This document shows, piece by piece, positions 61,747 through 64,000 of a stretch of DNA of 64,000 bases. The position numbers and the translations under genes were made by a program. The stretch is taken from assembly GCF_003946335.1 (NCBI RefSeq), contig NZ_RHNX01000003.1:62001-126000 (forward strand), given 5' to 3'. This DNA comes from Levilactobacillus fujinensis. GTDB lineage: Bacteria > Bacillota > Bacilli > Lactobacillales > Lactobacillaceae. How positions within the stretch are numbered: position 1 is the first letter of the stretch; each line of letters begins with the position of its first letter. The notes below the pieces were generated by a model, which saw nothing but the letters and a program-made list of their open reading frames with translations, was not told where the DNA came from and did no database searches.

Positions 61747-62268
61747 ATGGAAAGTCAACCCTTACGTCACGATCACTACCCAACATCGCAAGAAGAATAC
61801 GAAGCTGAGTTAACCGAAACGGAACACGAATATGCAGCTAAAATTGAAGAAGCCAAGGAACAAGTCGAAGATAAGGTCCAAGGTCAAATCTCACGTTACC
61901 TGCTATTTGGGGCCATTTCGGTGGTCATCAACATTACCTTGTTCTACCTGTTCTATCACACGTTTGGTATCGGCTACCAACTCGCCAACTTCATCGACTG
62001 GCTCATCAGTGTTCAATGCTCCTTCTGGCTCGACCGGACCTTCGTGTTCAAGCACAAGTCCGACAAGCCCGTTAAGGAAATGGGCACGTTCTACATGACC
62101 CGGGTCGCGACGTTCTTGTTGGAAACCGTCATCCTGTTCTTGGGAATTTCCTGGATGAACTTAAACGGCACCATCACCAAGGTCGTCGGTCACGCAATTG
62201 CTCTGGTTCTGAACTTCTTCCTATCTAAGAAGTTAGTGTTCAAGAACCAACCGGCACCTGCTGATTAA
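61747..62268 (+). CDS. GtrA-family membrane protein
   Basis: A 173-aa protein with an acidic N-terminal helix (residues 1-42, likely coiled) and four membrane helices of the GtrA/DPMS-flippase-like family (SRYLLFGAISVVINITLFYL, SFWLDRTFVFKHK, NFFLSKKLVFKN). GtrA proteins help flip lipid-linked sugars for wall or teichoic-acid glycosylation. It has no glycosyltransferase neighbour here. AAAGG lies 10 bases before the ATG. Confidence 0.87.
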   Translation: MESQPLRHDHYPTSQEEYEAELTETEHEYAAKIEEAKEQVEDKVQGQISRYLLFGAISVVINITLFYLFYHTFGIGYQLANFIDWLISVQCSFWLDRTFVFKHKSDKPVKEMGTFYMTRVATFLLETVILFLGISWMNLNGTITKVVGHAIALVLNFFLSKKLVFKNQPAPAD

Positions 62269-62278
62269 AGAAAAGATA

Positions 62279-62450
62279 GAGTGGAACAAAGGGCGATTAG
62301 CTGGCGAGCATTAAGGCTGATAACCGAATAATCCCGGGATTGGATTATTTGATTATCAGTTTTAAGCGGAGTCAGCTGCCTTTTGTCCCCCGTTTCAGCA
62401 CTGTAAATTCGGAGATAGCAAAGGAATCTGGGGTTATGTCCCAGTCTCGT
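62279..62450 (-). repeat. Intergenic repeat R1, reverse copy
   Basis: AAAGGGCGATTAGCTGGCGA, a central CCCGGGATT, CAGCTGCCTTTTGTCCC, then the AATCTGGGGTTATGTCCCAG hairpin. Complement of 12513-12699 with some decay. Confidence 0.75.
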
Positions 62451-62467
62451 TACCACCATCTAAAAAT

Positions 62468-62527
62468 GAAAAAATCACCAACGCCATTCTCTCTGAAAAT
62501 GAGGAATCAAGCGTTGGTGATTTTTCA
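62468..62527. terminator. Bidirectional terminator hairpin without an adjacent gene
   Basis: GAAAAAATCACCAACGC pairs with GCGTTGGTGATTTTTC; T residues follow on either strand. It may mark the end of a lost gene. Confidence 0.75.
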
Positions 62528-62876
62528 TCTCACAATATACTTTGCAACCGCGATTTTCCAGCGTCACTTCGCTTCTTTCGCCACTGGCCATCATCGCTTT
62601 GTGTCCACACGCGCCTATTAGTCCGGACCAGACTTCACAACGGGGCCATCAGCCCTATGCGGGTCCCATTCAATTCGGTTATTAGCGTTTGTTATTGATC
62701 TGTCCGCCTTAAGCATTAGCTGAATCGTTGGCCTAATTCTAAGGTACACCGCTTGTCTGGCCAGATCATGCTACCTGTCATTTACGCTAAAAAAGGCTTA
62801 GGCAGTGGTCCCGTTAACGTGTAGAATAGGAGCTAACATAGATTGATCACTACGCGCCACATTGGGGGAAATCACC
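62528..62876. other. Intergenic stretch without a supported gene
   Basis: No frame with a ribosome site or family resemblance. It separates the orphan terminator from the CadD-like gene. Confidence 0.35.
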
Positions 62877-63452
62877 ATGTCACTACCATTCATTCTAACT
62901 GCCATTGGCGTCTTCTTCGTCACGGATACTGACGATTTGGTGGTTCTATTATTACTCTGGCTGAGTGCACGGAATGCCCGCCAGCGCCGTAGCATTATTT
63001 GGGGTCAGTACTTGGGAATTCTCACGTTAATTATTGTGGCGTGGCTCGTCAGTCGCGGCGTCCTGCTCTACAACGTGGCCCACTTAACCCGCTGGCTGGG
63101 ATTGGTTCCCCTGACGTTGGGCGCGGTTGGCTTGCGAAATTGGCTAAAGAACCGACAGGCTAACGCACTGCCACCCTTACTTACAAAAGCCGTTAGCCTC
63201 CCCCTTGTGTGGTCACTGACTATTGGTAATGGTGGGGACAACCTCAGTATTTACATTCCCTACTTCACTCATCTCACCACCCCAGAATTTGGCGTAACTC
63301 TCGTGGTCTTCATGGTCATGGTTGGTCTGTGGCTGTTCATTAGCAATCGCCTCGCCCGATCCCACGCAGCCAGTCACTTCTTCGCACGTTTTGGGGCCTG
63401 GCTCTCCCCCGTTCTCTTTATCACGATTGGCACACTGATTCTGTGGCATTGA
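62877..63452 (+). CDS. CadD-family cadmium resistance transporter
   Basis: A 191-aa, five- or six-helix protein of the CadD/LysE-like cadmium resistance family. FFVTDTDDLVVLLLL (acidic pair in helix 1), GQYLGILTLI, and NGGDNLSIYIPYF (Asn/Asp pair in helix 4) are its marks. GGGGGAAA lies just before ATG 62877; an in-frame TTG 15 bases earlier overlaps that site. It is followed by a parS-like site and another short gene. Confidence 0.87.
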   Translation: MSLPFILTAIGVFFVTDTDDLVVLLLLWLSARNARQRRSIIWGQYLGILTLIIVAWLVSRGVLLYNVAHLTRWLGLVPLTLGAVGLRNWLKNRQANALPPLLTKAVSLPLVWSLTIGNGGDNLSIYIPYFTHLTTPEFGVTLVVFMVMVGLWLFISNRLARSHAASHFFARFGAWLSPVLFITIGTLILWH

Positions 63453-63460
63453 CTTTAAAA

Positions 63461-63476
63461 TGTTCCATGTGAAACA
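63461..63476. other. parS-like site, 14/16 match
   Basis: TGTTCCATGTGAAACA, between the CadD-like gene and the next short gene, differs from TGTTTCACGTGAAACA at two positions. Confidence 0.5.
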
Positions 63477-63491
63477 TTCAAGGAGGCACTT

Positions 63492-63821
63492 ATGGCAGAC
63501 ACACAAACCGTCACGCTAGCCGGCAAACAGATTCGCTCTTACGTCCAACAGGTCTTAACCCTAAAACTAGCAGACATCCAACGTGTTTCCGGTGATGCCA
63601 GTGTCATGCATCTGGCGCTCGCCAACGGCACGTCGCTGGGTATCATCACAGGTCCAGCATATGGTTCGGCAGCCCAGGCAATGGGTATTCAGGACCTCCG
63701 CTACTTCATTAACGAGTTGAATCTTGACTTCGTTCTGAACCCAACGGCGGCCAATGATGCGGCTCGGCAACTGATTTTTCAAGATGCCCAACACCGACAA
63801 ATTTTGATCATCAAAAAATGA
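63492..63821 (+). CDS. Short conserved-looking protein of unknown function
   Basis: A 109-aa soluble protein I do not recognise. It has two beta-strand-like blocks around LADIQRVSGDASVMHLALAN and LGIITGPAYGSAAQAMG, a helix-rich C-terminus, and no signal peptide. AAGGAGG lies 6 bases before the ATG and codon use is normal, so it is likely a real gene. It is followed directly by repeat R1. Confidence 0.65.
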   Translation: MADTQTVTLAGKQIRSYVQQVLTLKLADIQRVSGDASVMHLALANGTSLGIITGPAYGSAAQAMGIQDLRYFINELNLDFVLNPTAANDAARQLIFQDAQHRQILIIKK

Positions 63822-64000
63822 GAGTGGGACAAAAGGCGATTAGCTGGCGAGCATTAAGGCGGATAATCGAATAATCCCGGGCTTGGATTATTTGGTTATC
63901 CGTTTTAAGCGGAGTCAGCTGCCTGTTGTCCCACGTTTCAGCAACGTAAATTTGGAGATAGCAAAGGAGTCTGGGGGGTTGCCCCAGACTCCTTTTATTT
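63822..64000 (-). repeat. Intergenic repeat R1, reverse copy at the window end
   Basis: A palindrome from GTGGGACAAAAGGCGATTAG (63824) to TTGTCCCAC (63934), then ACGTAAATTTGGAGATAGC and the hairpin GGAGTCTGGG/CCCAGACTCC. It doubles as the terminator of the preceding gene. The window ends in its T-run. Confidence 0.8.

Overview
The window looks like chromosome from a heterofermentative member of the Lactobacillaceae, probably Levilactobacillus (L. brevis group). The reasons are moderate GC, a sufCDSUB operon, CcpA-type cre boxes, pentulose-5-phosphate enzymes feeding a phosphoketolase-type metabolism, many TTG/GTG starts, T-box and THI-box leaders, and long dispersed intergenic palindromes. 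The genus is inferred. I saw no rRNA, tRNA, CRISPR array or intact insertion sequence.

Layout. 0-9 kb: secreted esterase-like lipoprotein, S66 carboxypeptidase plus HIT protein, CDF metal exporter, iron-type alcohol dehydrogenase under a cre box, HAD hydrolase, 14-helix MFS exporter. 9-12.5 kb: two GyrI-like binding proteins, a YafY/WYL regulator, a secreted protein. 12.7-20 kb: SDR dehydrogenase, sugar-porter MFS with cre, a TetR-ABC exporter operon with paired operators, another MFS. 20.3-30.7 kb: a sugar or sugar-acid catabolic regulon. 30.9-31.6 kb: thiW under a TPP riboswitch. 31.7-35.9 kb: a decaying defence/toxin patch (degenerate type III ToxIN locus, Mrr-like restriction protein, RelA/SpoT-like pseudogene, Fic protein lacking its catalytic His, ABC remnant). 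36-41 kb: secreted protein, XRE-DUF3278 pair, Rgg-type regulator and a patch of deletion scars. 41.3-44 kb: two MFS transporters. 44-49.2 kb: suf Fe-S assembly operon. 49.9-64 kb: GGDEF protein, VIT-family transporter, DUF2798, amidase, SMR pump, aldehyde and Zn-alcohol dehydrogenases, T-box-controlled peptide-binding protein, GtrA-like protein, CadD-like transporter, and two parS-like sites.

The most interesting part is 20.3-30.7 kb. A LacI-family regulator (29668) sits among operators fitting GTTAANCGNTTAAC at 20393, 20488, 27659, 29249 and, more weakly, 29088. They lie before yhcH-MFS-yhcH, before an operon for an unrecognised beta-propeller-like protein, an FGGY kinase, an L-ribulose-5-phosphate 3-epimerase and (after a gap) a 4-epimerase, and before a D-2-hydroxyacid dehydrogenase. 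The set parallels the E. coli yia/ula logic for 2,3-diketo-L-gulonate or L-xylulose, but with an MFS importer, a different type of reductase, no recognisable decarboxylase and the extra propeller protein. This may be an undescribed variant pathway.

Intergenic space is rich in three repeat families, called R1, R2 and R3 here, including a 15-bp inverted repeat carried with loops of different length.
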